Program-made: the position numbers and the translations under genes
NCBI GenBank assembly: GCA_005793345.1
Contig: SXSU01000075.1
Location: forward strand, 1-64,000
Direction: 5' to 3'
DNA from: Bdellovibrionales bacterium
Lineage (GTDB): Bacteria; Bdellovibrionota; Bdellovibrionia; Bdellovibrionales; Bdellovibrionaceae
Length of the DNA stretch: 64,000 nt
The notes under the pieces: model-generated
Told to the model about the DNA's origin: nothing
Databases searched by the model: none
What the model saw: only the letters and a program-made list of their open reading frames with translations
Part shown: one piece after another, positions 61,288 through 64,000 of the stretch
Layout: each line of letters starts with the position of its first letter
Numbering within the stretch: the first letter of the stretch is position 1

Positions 61288-64000
61288 ATGTCTGAGAATC
61301 ATCATCATCACGAGCACAGCGAGCATAAAAAGAATGCTCGTCCTCAAGTCGAAAGAGACGAAAGATATTGGATGAGTTTAGAACAATGGGGAAAAGATCC
61401 CGCGTTTCAAAAACTAGCTGAAGAAGAATTTATGACATCACCTCTTCGCGAAGAAGATAATAAAGAGGGAGGATGGGCAAGGCGAGAATTTTTAAAATTA
61501 ATGGGAGCTTCCTTGGCTCTTGGGACGGCTAGTTGTGTACGGCGTCCTGTTCAAAAAATAGTTCCTTATGCAAAACAACCAGAAGAGGTAACATTAGGTG
61601 CTCCAAACTTTTATTCTTCGTCATGGTTTGATGGAACAGAATCATTTGGAACTCTTGTTAAAACAAGAGAAGGTCGTCCTATAAAAATGGAAGGTAACCC
61701 TAATCATCCAATGAACCAGGGTGCTTTGAGCGCAAGAGCTCAAGCCCATGTTTTGAGTGTTTACGATCCAGATCGTCTTCAAAAACCTGCTCATAATTTG
61801 CAAAGAAAAGGGCGCACCAATTTTGATTCAGTTGCAATTTCCTGGGAGGATCTAGATAAAAAAGTTATTGAACAACTAACAAAGGGTGATGTTACTTTAT
61901 TAACGGGTCACATTGGATCATCTTCAACTCGAAAGTTGATCACTCAATTTTGCCAGGCTCATAATGTTAAGCATGTGGTTTGGGAACCACTTTCTACTGA
62001 GGATATTTCTCAAGGGCAATTAAAGTCTTATGGGACTGCATTAACTCCCAATTATCGTTTTGATAAAGCAAAAGTAATTGTTAGTATTGGTGCGGATTTT
62101 CTTGGAACTTGGTTGATGCCAACTGCATTTACAAAACAATTTTCTGAAAGTCGTAAAAATATTGTTGATATGAGTGAATTGGTTGTTTTTGATTCCCATT
62201 ACTCATTAACTGGTGCCAATGCAGATAAAAGATTTAGAATAAAACCATCTCAACAATTAGATGTTGTAATGGCTCTGCTTCATGAGATCATAGTAAAAAA
62301 AGGTTATTCATCCTTTGCTTCAGATGATAAATTAAAAGATATCCTTGGTCATTATGCCAATCTTTCTGAAAAATTAGGATTCAAAGATTCTCAAGCTCTT
62401 GCAAAAGTTGCTGAAAGTCTTTTGAAAAATAAAGGAAAATCTTTAGTTGTTGCTGGTGGACCTGCGACTCAAACAACTGAGAGTTTGCAATTACAAATTG
62501 CTGTTAACTTATTAAATTCAATTTTAGATAATGATGGTGCAACAGTTGATTATGGAGCTCCTCTATTAGGTTTAAATTCTTCAACAGAAGAGTTGAATCA
62601 ATTGATCGAAAAAATGAATGATAAAAAAGTTAAAACTTTAATCGTTCATAATTTAAATCCAACCTATTATTTAGGTGAGGATTTTAATAAAGCATTAGGT
62701 AATGTTGATATGGTGATCTCAACATCGGGACACCTAGATGAAACTGCTCGTAGAGCAGATTTGATTGCTCCAGATCATCATGCTCTCGAAAATTGGAGTG
62801 ATGTTGAAGTTATTTCTGGTGTAGCGTCTATTCAACAGCCAACAATCCGCCCACTCTATGATACAAGATCATTTCAATTATCATTAATTACATGGTCAGG
62901 TTTAAAGTTTGAATCAGCATATGATTATGTACGTGAATTTTGGAAAGAGAATTATCTTTCTAAATCCGGGAAATCTAACTTTGAAGACTTTTGGTATGAT
63001 GTTTTGCAAAATGGTGTGTTCACTTATGGATCACTTGAGGAAACAAGAAGTTCAAGATCAGCTCGTATTGATGAATTATTAAAATTAACACCAATTTTTA
63101 AAAATGGTATTGAATTAGTTCTTTACCCAACTGTAGCTATTGGTAAAGGTGATCTTGCGAACTCATCGTGGTTACAAGAGTTACCTGATCCTGTTACTAA
63201 GATTGTTTGGGATAATTATTTAAGCCTTTCAATTGCAACTGCAGAGTCAATGAAACTTAAAGAAGGTTTCTTAGTTGATGTTACTGTCAATGGTATTACA
63301 GCTCGTTTACCTGTACATATTCAACCAGGTCTTCATGATGAAGTTGCAGCTCTTGCTATTGGTTATGGACGAACGGCAGCAGGTAAAGTTGGTACAGGTG
63401 TTGGTTACAATGCTTATGTGTTTGCTCAATTTAACAAAACTCAAAATGCAATTCCAGTTTACTCTTCACAAATGGTTAAGATTGATGTTGCTGGTGGAAA
63501 ATACCCTATAGCTTCAGTTCAAACTCACCATACAATGGAAGGTCGTAAAATTGTCAATGAAGCGACATTAGAAGAGTATCTTGAAAATAAATCTGCAGGA
63601 CTTCACAAACATCATATTTTTTCAATTTGGCCATACCATAAATATGATGGTCATAAATGGGGAATGACTGTTGATTTAAATCTATGTACAGGGTGTAATG
63701 CTTGCGTAACAGCATGTCAGTCTGAAAATAATATCCCAGTTGTTGGTAAAAACTATGTAATCCAAGGGCGAGAAATGCATTGGATGAGAATTGACAGATA
63801 CTACACTGGCGAACCAGCAGAGGCTGATATTGTGTTTCAACCTGTAATGTGTCAACACTGTGATAATGCTCCTTGTGAAACAGTTTGTCCGGTAATAGCA
63901 ACTGCTCATAGTGATGAAGGTCTAAATGAGATGTCTTACAATCGTTGTGTTGGAACACGTTACTGCGTGAATAACTGTCCATATAAAGTTCGTCGTTTCA
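61288..64000 (+). CDS. actB: Alternative complex III subunit ActB, molybdopterin-oxidoreductase-like plus Fe-S domain (3' end outside window)
   Basis: The frame runs off the right edge after about 904 codons. It opens with a His-rich segment (SENHHHHEHSEHKK). A twin-arginine-like segment RREFLKLMGASLALG follows at about 65, then a molybdopterin-oxidoreductase-like domain (GRPIKMEGNPNHPMNQGALS) that in ActB has no Mo cofactor. An Fe-S domain starts near residue 800 with CTGCNACVTAC, CQHCDNAPCETVC and CVGTRYCVNNC. This is the known ActB fusion of MoCo-like and 4Fe-4S/3Fe-4S domains facing the periplasm. RBS AAGG lies 7 bases upstream. actC onward should follow. Confidence 0.92.
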   Translation, partial: MSENHHHHEHSEHKKNARPQVERDERYWMSLEQWGKDPAFQKLAEEEFMTSPLREEDNKEGGWARREFLKLMGASLALGTASCVRRPVQKIVPYAKQPEEVTLGAPNFYSSSWFDGTESFGTLVKTREGRPIKMEGNPNHPMNQGALSARAQAHVLSVYDPDRLQKPAHNLQRKGRTNFDSVAISWEDLDKKVIEQLTKGDVTLLTGHIGSSSTRKLITQFCQAHNVKHVVWEPLSTEDISQGQLKSYGTALTPNYRFDKAKVIVSIGADFLGTWLMPTAFTKQFSESRKNIVDMSELVVFDSHYSLTGANADKRFRIKPSQQLDVVMALLHEIIVKKGYSSFASDDKLKDILGHYANLSEKLGFKDSQALAKVAESLLKNKGKSLVVAGGPATQTTESLQLQIAVNLLNSILDNDGATVDYGAPLLGLNSSTEELNQLIEKMNDKKVKTLIVHNLNPTYYLGEDFNKALGNVDMVISTSGHLDETARRADLIAPDHHALENWSDVEVISGVASIQQPTIRPLYDTRSFQLSLITWSGLKFESAYDYVREFWKENYLSKSGKSNFEDFWYDVLQNGVFTYGSLEETRSSRSARIDELLKLTPIFKNGIELVLYPTVAIGKGDLANSSWLQELPDPVTKIVWDNYLSLSIATAESMKLKEGFLVDVTVNGITARLPVHIQPGLHDEVAALAIGYGRTAAGKVGTGVGYNAYVFAQFNKTQNAIPVYSSQMVKIDVAGGKYPIASVQTHHTMEGRKIVNEATLEEYLENKSAGLHKHHIFSIWPYHKYDGHKWGMTVDLNLCTGCNACVTACQSENNIPVVGKNYVIQGREMHWMRIDRYYTGEPAEADIVFQPVMCQHCDNAPCETVCPVIATAHSDEGLNEMSYNRCVGTRYCVNNCPYKVRRF

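Overview
The window is AT-rich chromosomal DNA of a Gram-negative bacterium. Gene content fits Bdellovibrionota (Bdellovibrio-like predators and relatives). It has a phage-fibre-like surface protein with an S74 self-processing chaperone and VGIGTT-type repeats, a giant Cys-rich cadherin/Ig-like lipoprotein, many signal-peptide or lipobox proteins, outer-membrane barrels, LysM and FecR envelope proteins, a spore-photoproduct-lyase-like radical SAM protein, and the start of an alternative complex III (actA, actB) locus. The genus cannot be fixed from sequence alone. No rRNA, tRNA, CRISPR array, transposase or integrase was seen.

Layout. 1-6938: two surface or secreted proteins on +. 6964-10580: hflX and maeB, overlapping in one - operon. 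10680-13617: three predicted outer-membrane barrels and a SixA-like phosphatase. 13870-18774: secreted protein, Hsp33, RhlE-type helicase, beta-rich lipoprotein. 18906-19623: Phd/VapC-like toxin-antitoxin pair with an operator-like palindrome. 19660-23881: LolCDE/MacB-like ABC operon with a LolA-like periplasmic protein. 24031-27192: ABC-F ATPase and alanine dehydrogenase. 27182-28923: ComEC split into a membrane gene and a metallo-beta-lactamase gene. 29300-31518: TPR lipoprotein and LysM protein. 31515-38132: 2205-residue modular surface lipoprotein. 38547-41574: small M48-like protein and a znuCBA-like metal uptake operon whose binding-protein gene is frameshifted in a T7 tract. 41884-46211: secreted protein, K+ channel plus separate cyclic-nucleotide-binding protein, cyclophilin, Ogt. 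46518-52313: FecR protein, lipoprotein, SPL-like pair, YkgJ-like protein. 52586-54553: asparagine synthetase. 54555-60305: an accessory-looking stretch with two DUF4143-type ATPases, a two-gene cassette of unknown function, an orphan HI0074-like protein with a probable AUU start, a split secreted protein and several palindromes. 60692-end: actA and the 5' part of actB.

The most striking feature is a dispersed intergenic repeat. It has three parts: A, a nested ~60-70 bp palindrome; B, a GGGGTGAT/ATCACCCC hairpin; and C, a ~40 bp hairpin containing AAACTTACGTTT. It occurs in both orientations, whole or partial, at about ten sites. Paired base changes in the A stems preserve pairing, which argues that the folded structure is selected or is the substrate of mobilisation. 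Short derivatives supply the 3' ends of two genes.

How genes work together: surface fibres and giant adhesins would be the outward-facing recognition layer. The Lol-like operon, LysM, FecR and TPR proteins maintain the envelope. znuCBA, the K+ channel pair and the ABC-F protein cover metal, ion and translation homeostasis. MaeB, Ald and ActAB link amino-acid-based carbon flow to respiration, in keeping with a protein-consuming lifestyle (inference).
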